Shown one piece after another: positions 23,639 through 36,548 of a stretch of DNA of 64,000 bases (positions are counted from its first letter, which is position 1; each line of letters begins with the position of its first letter). The notes beneath the pieces were generated by a model. The model saw only the letters and a list, made by a program, of their open reading frames with translations, did not search any database and had not been told where the DNA came from. A program made the translations under genes and the position numbers. This DNA comes from Ailanthus altissimus (taxonomy: Eukaryota > Streptophyta > Magnoliopsida > Sapindales > Simaroubaceae): contig OX327699.1 of the NCBI GenBank assembly GCA_946807835.1, positions 24,230,014-24,294,013 on the forward strand, in the 5' to 3' direction.

Positions 23639-24783
23639 AATCTTTATATCTTGTAATTCTCTAGTCGTTTGATAAAAAAACTAAAGGATATATCTTTATT
23701 CCTTTGCTTTCAATTGATTCAATTATTCTTTTAAAAAAAATTGATCAATTTGGATGACTTGGTTTATTACACGAAAACAAATTTTGCGGCCAACCCCTCG
23801 GTCAATTTCGATTCATTAGCTGGTAAAAGAATATCATATAATAATAAATAGTGGAAATTCTGTCGACGAAAAAAAATTGATTTTTATTAAATAATATGAA
23901 AACGGCAATTTTCAGGGCAATTCTAGGGTTGCCACAAATACAGGGATAACTCTTTTATCCCTGTATCCCAACTATTGATATGCACAGTTGATAGTTATTG
24001 TGAATGTTCTCAAAATGTCCGTACCAACAGGCAAGTGCAAATTTTTTTATTGTGTATAGACGCGAGCATCTTAACAGATAAGATAAATATACAAACACAA
24101 CTAGAACACACAGGAAATCCGAAGTCGATATGGTTTCCAGGAGTTAAAGCTCATCTGATGATTTTGAATTTGCTGTACAGCCGCCAACAGTCATTATAAT
24201 CCTCAGTAAGGATCCGACATACAAATCAGTTGACTTGTATTCAGGAGTTCGGTTTCAATGCCCCAAGCAGGGGCAGAATTCAGGGACCAGCTTTAAATAA
24301 ATAAACTTGAGAAAAGTTAATAATAATAATAACCCTACACAACTGCAAAAATCTCCCTTTTTCTCTCTATATCTTTCTTATTTCTTTTAAGGAAGAAAGA
24401 AGCCTAATATCACTGTTCCACAATTCACCAAGCAGTTGGAGAACACAAACTGTGGTTGCAAATCTTTTCTGGCATCTCCCCGGACTGGCGTTGCATTGCA
24501 TCCCGCACATCACAGCAACAAACAAAGCTTAGGTAGATTCCATTCTTAACCAAATGCCCATCACACGTCTTACAGAAATGCTGAATATTTGCAAATCAAT
24601 CATCAAAATTTCAACACTGCAGGTATCATCTCTATTCAATGGTTTTATATACGGTATGATGTTTCTGCAGGATGGACCAAAAATTTTGGTTAAGAGCCGC
24701 AAATTTCTGAAGGGAACTTGAGAAGGGCGAGAAATTCAGAAAAGACTCGATCGGGTAGACCCAAAACTCTAGCTTACTTCTAT
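23639..24783. other. Intergenic and O-fucosyltransferase 3' flank
   Basis: AT-rich DNA follows the LTR and includes the 12-bp hairpin. The part from about 24300 to 24783 is less AT-rich and probably holds the 3' UTR of the minus-strand O-fucosyltransferase gene. No other gene is supported. Confidence 0.45.
23938..23966. repeat. Perfect 12-bp inverted repeat (hairpin)
   Basis: The word atacagggataa is followed after five bases by its exact reverse complement ttatccctgtat. It lies between LTR copy A and the 3' end of the O-fucosyltransferase gene. No T-run follows directly. Its role is unknown; it may be the end-to-end remnant of a small inverted-repeat element. Confidence 0.55.
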
Positions 24784-27700
24784 TTAGTCTGAAAGCATCT
24801 CCTCCAACTCAGGTTCCTCAGACGTGACTTCATCGTAATCCAAAACTGTTCCACTATAGAGCCCCTTCTCTTTAAGTCCTCTTTCATCATCATCGTCATC
24901 AGGATCTGACCATTCCAGATCATCGTCATCATTCTGATCATCACTTATTATAACCTCTTTTTTGGTTAAATTTTCCTCCTTTCCATATTTTATAGGTATC
25001 GAATCTCTGTTTGTCTTGGCCTCAGAATCTTCACATATGCAGGTGGCAGGATTCTCGTGAAACTCACCCCTACCTGACCTTACCTCATTTGGCTCCCCCA
25101 TGAAGCCTCTCTGGTAACTACGAACCTTTGAGGCAAATGCTTCCCATGTCATGTTGGTCTGGTTCAAGAACAACCTATAGAGCTTTTTAGCATTTGGACG
25201 AATGGTTGGTTTGTGCCCAAAATATCTCCTGCAAATAAAAGAAAGCAACAAACTTAGCACCAGTTACAAGTATAAAAACAACAGAGGGAAGAAAAACATG
25301 TATACCTTCTTCCAGCTAATATTCTAGCCATATTACCATTGTTGTTGGTAACAAATACATCACTTTCATCGCAAACAATAAAATCCAATGCAGCCATTCG
25401 AGAAGAGAATGAAGAAAATGGTTCCAATTCCTTTTTTGATGCTAGAATCTCTTTTTTATAGAAGTTCGGAAAGAGTGCTTTTAGAGGTGCTAATGTCTCT
25501 TCCCCTCCATACACTTCACCAGAAGCCACGTAGATATGAACATCACTGCCATATCCAAGTGCTCTCAGCATTAGACCAACTTCTAGCGGAGTGAGTGGGC
25601 ATTTTCCATGCCTCCTTTCTTTATCAGGGTTGCTTATCTGCAAATCAGCTGAAAGTAAGTCCCTTTCAAACTTAATATGCAAAATATTGCAGTAACAGGA
25701 CTCAAATGAAGTTGATGTCAGAGTGAAAATCATAGTCTGAGTCCAATACAAGGGAAAAGATTGAATCTGTCCTCTCTGGTAGATTGCAAAGCAATTTCCA
25801 GCATTTGCTTCTTTTTCTTTAAAAGAATTTTAAACAAAAAAATTCAAAAGCCGCTCGATGCCTTATCTTGTGGGAAATTGTAATCAATATCTGAGTTCCT
25901 GTGTATATCACACAATGGCAATAAAAAATTCAAAAATGAAAATAAATATGTAAAGAAAGGCAGTACTAACTACACAAATTGACATAGATGATCATCCCAG
26001 ATGAGGGTTCATTTTGATAGCCTTACATGTAAAGTTTTCCACCTCTTACGTATTGCACCCAGTTCCTTTCTCTCCTTGTCGCCACCACCATAATAGCATC
26101 CAGAGAATGCAAGCATGTCAGGTTCAAATCTGTTAGAAGAAACAAAGAGTTGCATCAAGAAACTGTCTCATGAATGGAAGTCAATCACTTAGCATTTATA
26201 TACAACACAAACAAAATTCCCATTGTGTTCACAAATGCGCACCAATGCATCACAACCGAAAGATGCTCCAGTCTTTCACTAATCAATTACCACTCAATAG
26301 GCCAAACTGTGTTTATTAGTATGTACATAAATTGGAGATATATGTTGCATGCCATTTCTACAAACATATATCTGTATGTTGTATCGAGTGCAGGTGTGCA
26401 CAAACTTACAAAGAAGGGTGTCTCAAACAATAACAAGAAATATAGAGGACCAATATCAATATTCTACCTCAGATGCAACGCAATGAAATGCTTGCTTCTC
26501 AACCTCATTTGATGGACAAGTTTTTCACCCATTTCACGAATAGAATCAGTAAACCGCAAAGCATGGTAGTTAACCCTGCATCTCAACTTCTGTAAATTTG
26601 TATCAAGTCTGTTTGCAAGTCTGTAATCAAACTTGGACAGCTGAACGGCCTGGCATGGAGTGAAGATCAAAACATTTATTTTGAAACAAAACCAACATGA
26701 TGACAGCAAGCTCTATTTAAATTTCTATATAGGGTCCTACAAGCACGCTAGCTCAGTTGCATTGTATTAATTATATAATGCACATTCACAAGGGAATAAA
26801 AGAAGAGAGAGAAAGAACCATGTTAAACCAAACAAATGAGACTAAATGCTGAAACATAAAACTGTGTGTCTTCCCATGCATGGATAAGGAGTCAATCATG
26901 CATTGCAGGTGAAAGAAATGAGAAGTGTGCAATAACAGGAAAACATTTAAGGGGAAAAAAAGTCATGTTACTGTGAACTAAAACAAAATGTGTAAAACAT
27001 TTAAGCCAAAAAAAAAAAGATAATGCATTATACCAATCAGACAAAGTTTTAGAGAACTGAAACTTACATGCCTTTTCATAAGAACAGGTAATACACGATT
27101 CTGATAACATCTCTCATTACACTTCCTTGGGACACGCATATTATATGGAGTCACAGTTTTGCTTCCCTTCCTTGGGATCTCCTTTATGATTTTAACGTCT
27201 TTAGACAAAAATGATATAAACCGATCAACATCAAAAATTTCTGAGAAGTTACTGCAGAAAAAATAGAAATAAATTAGCCATCCGAAGCCAGTGAATGCAA
27301 ACAAACATACATTTATACAGTCATTTTGAACTTGGAAAGCCATAAGAAACTGTAAATTTGTTGCATTAAAGATGTCCTAGAAAATGAGCCGAGTCTTTAA
27401 GCACCTAGCATCCTTCCAGAAAGACTTCTGGTCCAGCTTTGGAATAACAAGAGTAGCATTCAAAATACGGGCAGCAACAACAGCATCTACGATCTGCCAA
27501 TGGTATATACACTTAGTACGCTTGGCACCATACAATAAATAATTTATAACTATTCCATAATAAAGATGCAACACTGCAACCACATAATTTTCTGGCCATT
27601 GCACTCACAAGCCCCAGGCAACAAATAAGGGAAGAGTAACATTTAATATTTTTTACTGAATTGACCAAAAATTCATGTCTTGTTGCATTGGACTATGCAA

Positions 27701-28646
27701 CCAGCATTCTATCAGTAACCTTTTGCTAGTAACATTAATAGGATGAAATTCCAAGTTGACTGATTTGACTTCATGACAACTAATTTGTATTTGGACAAAT
27801 AAATAATAAATAAAGCGATAACTATTGCAGCTATTAAACCCAGATGCCGGTTCAATCGAACAAGCCTATCAGAAAATGAATTAGAGAAGCTTATTATTAC
27901 AGAAAAAGCTCAGAAAGTTACCCCAGTTCTTTGCTGATTCAAGCCGCCACTTGTAACAATTGCCAGGTACCTATTAGAACGCGTTACGTCTTCAGCTTCT
28001 ACAGTTTAACGAATACAGTTCATATCAGAACACTGAGAATGAAATTTTAGGCGAAAATAGCATTTCGCCGAACAAACAAAAAAAAAGGCAATATTGAACT
28101 GTATACGTACTTGCAAATTTGTTGTTGGCTTCACTGCATGCGGGATAGAATTGGGAATTTCTCGAGCTCCAGATGTCACGATCTAATTTACCGCCATCTT
28201 TCTGGTCATCGAAAGCAAATACGCTCAATTAAGTAAAATAAGATCCAACAATTTTCATCAATTTAACAATTATTTATTTATTCTATAATAATAGAATAAA
28301 TATGAATCCCTAACCGGAACACGAAAAATTGGTACCGCAATCGGGCCATCAACGATCTCAGGCTGCAAAACAAATACATAAAAACAAGGAAAATAAAAAT
28401 AAAAAATAAAAACAGGTGAGAAATCATATGTATATACGTATGAAAATGCGTGTATATGTATAGAATGAGAGATAATACAGAGGCGAAGCGGCGAGGGTGA
28501 CGGAGGTGATCTGAATCGGAAGGAGAAGGAGCGAGAAAAGAGATGAGAGCGAAGAGAATGAGAAGAGAAGCGAATACGGAGGAGACGATCGGAACAAGGA
28601 CACCGAGTCGGTACTGGTGATGGTGGCGCCTCCGCTGAAAGGCCAT
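24784..28646 (-). CDS. O-fucosyltransferase family protein
   Basis: Plant members are Golgi type II membrane glycosyltransferases; some characterised ones act on pectin or other wall glycans, so the acceptor here is unknown. Ten exons join in frame to 572 aa: 28646-28479, 28362-28315, 28201-28111, 27998-27922, 27493-27405, 27251-27068, 26649-26468, 26129-26027, 25637-25306 and 25228-24784. Residues 1-12 are basic and His-rich; about 13-42 form one membrane segment. The luminal part shows VTSGGLNQQRTG then IVDAVVAARILNATLVIP (start of the fold), HLRFEPDMLAFSGC (about 277-290) and DVFVTNNNGNMARILAGRR (about 407-425), all family hallmarks. The C-terminal ~55 residues are strongly acidic (runs of Asp). 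Introns are GT-AG with no lesion. A GT repeat lies about 115 bp upstream of the start codon. Confidence 0.92.
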
Positions 28647-28759
28647 TCTCTTAACGGCAGCTATAATTTTTAATTCTATTTTTTTTCTTTCTATTGCCGT
28701 TGTAATTATAAGCGATTGGAAATGGGTTTTTTTTTTTTTTTTGTTACTGTTGTTTTTTC

Positions 28760-28782
28760 GTGTGTGTGTGTGTGTGTGTGTT
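28760..28782. repeat. GT microsatellite
   Basis: About eleven GT units lie roughly 115 bp upstream of the O-fucosyltransferase start codon, preceded by long T runs. Probably length-variable between alleles. Confidence 0.9.
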
Positions 28783-30239
28783 TGAGGAAGAGAGAAAAGT
28801 GAAAAGATGGATGTGGCTGTTATTTTGTGTTAGGATTCCACCACATCGCCTGAAGTATTTTTCAGAAAGACAAGGAAGTTACGACAACAATTCATTTCCG
28901 TATTGTTTATAGATTATCTTGCTGCAGAGTCAGAGCGATGAATAGACAGTGTTGCCGTGAGCTGGCTCTCGGTGACTCCTTTCTTTTTGTTTAGATTTAG
29001 ATATAAAATATTTTTTTCACTTCAGAAAAAAAACATCCATTGTTTATCGATTAATTAATAATTAATACAGAGCGCTAAAATTTGTGATATCTTGTGTTAA
29101 CTAATTTGACCTAACAATAGTTACTACCATAAACTGACTCTGATGACTGTCAGTTCAGTGTGCTTCGATGAGAAGAATTTTTATTTTTGTAGATCTTTAC
29201 AGGGGCTCTTAATGGAATATATATATATATATATATATATATTATTATTACACCCTGTGTAAAAGCAGGTGATGATATTTTATAAATTAAGAGATTTTGT
29301 TTGGATAGTATTTTTGTGGAGGTATAGGGATAACTCATTAATTTGTGGGAAGATTTTTTATTAGAAAATCTTTAATTTCAAGTGGGTGAATGAACAATTT
29401 TTGTAGAAAAACATTGGAAAATTTTCAGTTGACAAAAAAAAAATAATAAAAATTTTATTTTAACCAATTTCAAATCAGTTCCACTATATTAACCAAAACT
29501 CATTTTCGGTCTCACTTTATCCTTATCCCTAAAATCATTTTTTCTCCGACACCACCAATCCCCCTAACAACCCTTACTAATTTTTACCTAAATATTTTTT
29601 ATAAAAATAATAAATCAATTATAAAAATAAGAGATTTTGAAGATTGAAACTAAAATAATTTATTATGAAATTGAAAAAAATAGAGGAAAATTTGTGAGTT
29701 TTATTCTTTAATTTAATTTTTTATGATTTTGAGTTATTTTTATAGTTAATTGCTAGAAATGTATAGATTTAGTGTTAGTAATGTGAAAATTAAGTTAAAA
29801 ATGTGAGTAAAATATTAAAAAAACTAAAAAAAAGGTCAAAAATGATAAATTTCGACTATTTTTTTGACACACGTGCTGTGAATATGCTTCACACGCTTAA
29901 CGGGTAGAAGCACACACCAAGCGCGTCACCACAGCGTGGCGCATGCCCGAGGCGAGCGCCCCACGGTTGGGCCAGCTGCCACGTGGCACCACGGTAAAGC
30001 GCCATGTGGCAATTAATTTTTTTTATTTTTTGTTCATTTAAAAATACATCATTCATTTATTAATTTTATAATTTTAAATTACTTTGTCAATATTATATGT
30101 ATTATTTTGGCTAGTTGTAATTTTTTTTATCATTATTTGAATTGTGTAATAGTTGGTTATATGTTGATAATAAATTTTTCGAATACTATATGTTAATAAA
30201 ATTTTCAAATACTATATGTTAATAATTTTTTAAATTTTT
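28783..30239. other. AT-rich flank with a short GC-rich islet
   Basis: The 5' flank of the O-fucosyltransferase gene contains an AT repeat at 29218-29241 and then more than 80 percent AT sequence. A sharp GC-rich islet lies at about 29863-30007 (gcgtggcgcatgcccgaggc, gccacgtggcaccacgg). It precedes the DUF1985/Ulp1 transposon and may be part of it. No gene is supported. Confidence 0.5.
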
Positions 30240-33200
30240 TCAGGAAAAAGAATGTCTCAAAAAACTACATAATTGTCGAAAAAAATCGATCGATCGACCG
30301 TATATGGTACTCGAAGTTATGGGTTATACAAAATATAAAAGACAAATTGACTTCGAGGCAAGTCAAAATATTTAAAATCACATATTTTAGTTATTTTTTG
30401 GATGTATCAGATATTTCAGTTTCATATAATTTAGCACATGAGATTTTATTAAAACGCGTACATACTGAAAAGTTATACAAAGAATTATGGTTCTATATAG
30501 GCAAAAGCCATATTAAATTCTCTCATGTATAATTTTATTTGATTACAGGTTTAAGAATGAAGAATTATTCCATAGTAAATGATTTAGATAATAGACTATG
30601 ATATAAATATTTTTCGAGTAAAAGTGAGTTGACTTACAGAAATTTAGATATGTGATTCATAAGCATGACATTTAACGATGACAATGATGTAGATGCAGTA
30701 AAAATGTGTCTATTTTATGTATTTCATAAATTATTAATACCACATGATTATAATAGAGTCATACAATATTTTGTACTTCGTATCGTAGATAATCTTAATG
30801 AGTTTAATGTCTATCATTGAGACACGATTGCATGGACTGTACTCTACAATAGTTTATGCATAACTCTAATTAAAAAAATTAATGAATGTCATAAAAGCGA
30901 GCGCTTTGAATAGGAAATCATATAACATATACTCATTTAGTCAAACATTATTGGTAAGTAATTCTATTTTTTCGATTCATTGTCATATTGGGATACAAAA
31001 AAAAAATTTTTTGTTGATATTGTAATTTTTTTATTTATTATCATCTCAGGTGTGGATCTATAAAGTGATCTCGAGATGTGGGGAGCTATTTGCTTGTAGG
31101 AATGAAGATTATTTTTCGCGTATTCTAAATTGGTCTGGTACGGTCACTTCATTATACAAAAGCATCATAACCGTTCTATTCAATGGTGTTAGGGTATGTT
31201 TTTATGTTCAACAAAAAATGTATATAATTTCCTTATAACTTTTATTACTTTTTCTAATAATAATTAATAAATCTAAAATATTATAAAGGCTTTATAGGTT
31301 CATAAAAAGTTTGTGGCACCACAAACATGAGAAGAGTGTAGATTATCGTATGGCGGTAAGCTTACGTATTCCATCAAAAAAATGAGGAGGGAGTCTTAAG
31401 TTGGAGAAAGTTGAGATTTCGGATACCTAATTCACTAATGATGTTCAACTTGACTACGAATTTTAAGTCCCGCTAGCGATTGAATCAATGGTATAATAAT
31501 TTATTTTTTTTCATTGAATTATAATTACTTATGTTATTGATAAGTATTAACTTGTGAAAATTGATTATAATTACTTATATATAGTTTGAGTCTGGTGCGT
31601 CATCATCGCAGTATCATGTATTGAAGAAAAGAATGGATGATCTTGAAATAATGCTATTTACCAGGATTGATAAGGTTTACGCAGAGCTTTTCCGCCAAGA
31701 TTAATTGTGTTAGCTCATAGGTGATAAATAAGATGGCCAAGGTTGAAAAAGATATCTTGCATCGATATCTCTCTTGATGTAACAGTTTAAGCCAACCAAG
31801 ATCTCTGATGATGCAGGGTAAAGTATGGTATGTTTTAAACCTATATTTTATTAAGTACACAGTTTAACAAGTCAATACATTAACTGGTGTTGTTTGATTT
31901 TGTAAGGTACCAAATTAATGATTGATGACTTTTAGGCATTTGCTCATGTTAGTGAGTCTCAACATCAGCCTATGGCAATAGATATAAAGCATGTAGCTGA
32001 TAGCCCTGTAAGTGTAAAAATTATACCTACTCTGTTGGGTCAAAACATGAGCATGTATGAGCATCTTTGCAAGAAGGTAGCAATACAAGTCAGTCTATAT
32101 ACCAATCCATTGAAAAAGCCCTTGAAGATGAAACTCGTGAAATTACAAGTAGCACCTACAATTGACTTAAACGGGCAAACTGATTCCTATTGATCTGGCT
32201 AAATTTATTGAGATTTTGGATTTGATAAAAAATAATGACCCAACATAGTGAGTTCGTTTGGACGGACTCGATCCCAACTATACATGGTTTAATGACCTAT
32301 TACAACACTGACTTGATGATTTAGTGAGGACTTGTATTTGTATTTTTTTTTAGTTGTCTAACAATATCGAAACTTAAACATATATATATATATTTTTGCA
32401 GCATATAAATGAGTACTTAAGATTTTGTATTTGCGTCAAATAACGTTTTCTAACATGTACTCACAGGATTGCACAACTGCTGATGCATATTTTTACATTA
32501 GCTATTTTGTTACCCATCTATTTTGTATATAACATTATCATATCATTGTATATATTAACTATTAACAAGTATCTTATATTTATCTTAATATTGTGGCACA
32601 CGTCCTTCATCGTCAATCCTCCAGATGACGACTAATGGCTCGAACTATTATTGGCTTATGCACTCGGAACAAAGTCCGAGTTATTTGATGCTAAACCGTG
32701 TGCATTGGTCAATAAAGTACTTTTAAAAACAGTAATAACATTTTTATTGTGCATATAACAATATTAAGTTTAAAATAATACAGTAATAGTTTTTGTAAGT
32801 ATATATCCATTTGAATATCAATCAGGAACATTGGTTTGTAGTAGAGTTCGACCTTGTTTAAATGACGATTGTTCTTTATGATTCCAGAATGAATAGCCAC
32901 TCCGATGAAACCATCATGAAATTTTTGGAGCCTTTGCGTGTTGCAATGCCTTTGTACCTTAAAAAATGTAGATTTTATAGTTCGAGGGGCATACAAGGCC
33001 CAAATTTGTTTTCTTCGCCGGTGATTCATTTGCGGGAGAATGTGTCACAACAAGAGGTCAGGAACGGGGATTGTAGCGCTTTCATCTATATGTATATTGA
33101 GTATCTTAGCCACTTGATTCCATCCCCAGTCTCTTCATAATCATAATCATCATCATCCTCATTATCATTAGTCATATTATATCTAACATCTTGATCAATA

Positions 33201-33240
33201 TCATAGCCAAGATCAACATCAACATCTTCGTATATCTAAC
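30240..33240 (+). mobile_element. Decayed DUF1985/Ulp1-protease transposon
   Basis: Broken frames resemble the DUF1985-Ulp1 proteins carried by plant Mutator-like elements. In order: KIFKITYFSYFLDVSDISVS and ELWFYIGKSHIKFS (30360-30530), then a YKYFSSKSELTYRNLDM-like stretch (about 30600). DAVKMCLFYVFHKLLIPHDY follows at about 30690, and VWIYKVISRCGELFACRNED at 31050-31110. A peptidase-C48 part lies at 32800-33130, with EHWFVVE (catalytic His region), VLYDSRMNSHSDETI (Asp region) and RNGDCSAFIYMYIEYL (Cys region). Stops and frame changes separate the parts. Outer termini could not be defined; an LTR inserted just downstream. Confidence 0.75.
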
Positions 33241-33436
33241 TATTATAATATATATAGCCTGATTGTTCGTTGAACATCAGAGGAGAATAATGATAATTCT
33301 CTGAAGGATTTGGAAATTACACATGGGTTGCAGATTTTAATTGATTAGCATAACATTACTTTTACTCTATGGGTGCTTCTACATTACTTTTATATTTAGG
33401 AGTTTAAGCATCTATTGTTACACAAAGAGGTATAAC

Positions 33437-35974
33437 TGTTGGGTGTTTATCATAGAGTGTGTGATTATACGAGTGTATGCGTAATTTCATAAAACACTAT
33501 ATGCGCAGCGGAAGCATGTTACAAAATACACCCATTTTAACAATTTCAACATATATCACATATATGCATAAGTATAACAATTATACAATAATAAATGATG
33601 AACAATATTGTATTATAACATAATGTAAAATACCTACCTAATGAAGGTAGCTTTACAAATTCTTCAAGTATTTCACCAATCCATGTGAAGAGCTCACCTT
33701 GAAGTATATGTTGAACAATTTTAGTCCATAACATTTGGTGGGATTATGGAGCTAGAATGGTAGCTTTAGAATTTTTCAGCAACTTGTATTCAACTTCTTT
33801 GAATACATATTCTTGTTTCATAAACATTAATGTGGTTTGGCCATTCATGGAAGGAGAAGATGATGATCTTTTATTTTGCTCTTGTTGGTAACACTTTACA
33901 AACACAACAACAACAAATTCTCTTTGTCATTGCTAAGTTATCCAAGTGTGTAAATTAATCAAACTAGAAAAATTTTCACACATTTATCATTCAACTCCTT
34001 GAAAGAAAAACAAGACAAAGTATTTCTCTCTCCCTCCTCCTCTCTTGGCCGAGACCTTCACATTGTTAGAATGAATTCAATTCATTTAATTCTTGTTTTC
34101 TCAATTGATGGCCAAGCAAAATGAAGTGCTTTTCCCACCATCATTTTAGTTGGTCTCCCACTCAATATTATTAACAATATGCCTAGGTCCCTCCACTTCC
34201 TTAATGCTTAAAAGAATAACAATAAATAAAGAAGTGTTCCCTCCATTAGCCAAAACATGGCCGACCACTTTCAATGAATGAAAATGAATCAAATTCATTT
34301 AATGACTTATTTTAATACATGTAATATAAAGAAATCCTCCACCATTTATAATGGCCAGATATTAAATTTATTTAAATAACATTAATGCAATAAACTATAT
34401 AATAATGTTTAGTGCATTAAAAGTATATAATAAATAAATCAAAAATTATTTTTGTTTATTTAATTAATATAATAAAATAAATCAAAATCTATTTTTGTAT
34501 TATTTTATTAATATATCATGAAACAAAATGAAGGGTTTAGATCTTGCCATTTGTCATCATCTTATTGGTTAATAACTTTTGTTAATTAATTATTACTATC
34601 AAGGTTAAATGGTAAAATGGTAAAATCAAATCATGGAATAAATTTTACCATTTGTCAATATTCTATTAATTAACAACTCTTATTAATTAATCAAGTAATG
34701 TACTTAACAATTAAGTCTTGACAAATGTACAATCTGAGGGATCCCTAAACAATCGTTCTTTTTTGCTGAAATTTATTGGATCGAACTATTCAATCCAATC
34801 CGCTACTCCAGTGCACAACAAGTATACTTCATATTGTGAGACTCTTTAAGTCCACACCTAATTTGTCATATAGAGCTCCTCTACACGTCCGTGAATAATG
34901 TCCCACACACACGTTACGGATATTACAAATTAGCATGTTAGACCATACAAGTTGAGGTTATTACATATTCGTATAATCCTTCCATCATTGAAGAACAGAG
35001 ATATAGATCATCACCGTCAAATCTCTATTTGCTCAACCACGAACTTATGTCTAGATTTATATTTCATAAAACAACATCCACAAACACTTTTGTGATATTG
35101 TTTATTCCTCTGGAATATCTTTTCCGAGGTTTATGCTTGCGGTCACAAGACTTTCTGAAATACAATCTCAGAGCATTAGGATATACAACCCACTCATATG
35201 AGCTGATGGATCCCATATCTATGCACACCGAACTCCATGAGCATCGGACCATACCCAGCGACACCCAGCGGTCAGACCATGAAAGGTTTCTGACATGTGT
35301 GAAACCAAAGCATGGTGGATCACTCACAAGCCACCGTGACGCTCAGGTCAAAGGACCACAAATACTACTCAACTCGGAAGACTTTTCATTGACGGCTTTA
35401 TGAGATGTCTATTGGATGTCTTCGTGAGTCTATTTAATATCCAGTCCTTACTGAATACTTGCATCTCTATACGAGCTTCCTACTAAGCTCATGGTTTGTT
35501 AAGACTAACCATCTGGACCATCCAAATATAGACATACACTAATCTATATTAATGGGTTTCATCGATAGACCCGCATCGATGAAATTAGATCATGAACATT
35601 ATGTTTGAGAACATACTTGCATAATGACATTTCTTAGCACCATCTGCAACTCATTGCAGCTATATCATTACTAATATATTCTCAGGTCATTGTCCCATTT
35701 CAGACAAGGCTCTAACTCATTAGATTTTGCTAACTCTTAGTACCACTAACTCTTAGTGTTTATAACTATTAGCGTTGCTAACTCTTAGCCCTGGTCTAAA
35801 CTCTTTTAGACCAAATCTGAACTCCTTCAGATCATACAATATCTAAAACGTTACAAACATCTTACCATTTAATAAAAAACAATATTAACGATTTTATTAG
35901 AAATAACAATTGTATAAATACAATCACTATGTATTTATACATTATGGGATGACACGTAAGCACAAATCCCAACA
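33437..35974 (-). mobile_element. Solo-LTR-like copy B (2.5 kb)
   Basis: On the minus strand the element starts TGTTGGGATTTGTGC at 35974 and ends GATAAACACCCAACA at 33437, so its ends are TGTTGGG...CCCAACA. The flanks are ataac and gtaac, a 5-bp target duplication with one change. It is homologous, inverted, to copy A. Near its 3' end it carries cttccgctgcgc, a word seen close to the ends of many plant LTRs. There are only chance frames. A solo LTR is the simplest reading; a short non-coding LTR derivative is possible. Confidence 0.78.
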
Positions 35975-36479
35975 GTAACCACATTATTCTGTAAATTTAA
36001 CCATAATATCGCATCGTCATCATTTTCAAGTGGAATAGGTCTCAACTTTATAGTAATTGAAGGAATTTCAAACTTTAGAGTTACTTTATAATGCATCTGA
36101 TTAACTCTTTTAAAAAATACTTTATATCTAATATTTTTTTAGACTACTATGTGCATATTTTGACATCTAATGTATTTTTTAAAACTATCATTAGAGCTCT
36201 CTCATTTTTCTCTAAATCATATAATGGTCGAAATTTGAGACAAGATAATATTAGTAGCACTTGAAAAATGTAATTTTAGTATAATTATATATACAGTTAA
36301 ATTAAAAATAATACTAAATATATGAATAAATATATACAAATATAAACTTAATATAAATAAATAATAAAATAATAAAAATTTTATAATGGTGCCACGTGAC
36401 GCAAATGCGCTGGGTGCCATAATAGCTGGCGCATGAATGCACAACAAGGCACTAGAAAGCACCTTGGTGCGTGCAACAA

Positions 36480-36548
36480 GGCGTGCCCCTGCGCTACACG
36501 CACCAGGGCGTGCCCCTGCGCTACACGCACCAGGGCGTGCCCCTGCGT
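36480..36548. repeat. 27-bp GC-rich tandem repeat
   Basis: About two and a half copies of a 27-bp unit (ggcgtgcccctgcgctacac...) stand in very AT-rich DNA. The period is a multiple of three, which produces a repetitive reading frame by chance. It may belong to the far side of the DUF1985/Ulp1 element. Confidence 0.85.

Noticed and set aside
23940..23950. Homing-endonuclease-like site (cagggataac)
   Set aside because: Only a partial match to the known I-SceI site; better described as one arm of a perfect hairpin.
35029..35403. A 124-codon plus-strand frame
   Set aside because: It lies inside the solo-LTR copy B; the homologous part of copy A does not keep the frame.
33437..35974. Copy B as a Mutator-type TIR element because of its TGTTGGG...CCCAACA ends
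   Set aside because: The inverted match is only seven bases and the flanks fit a 5-bp, not a 9-bp, duplication, which favours a solo LTR.
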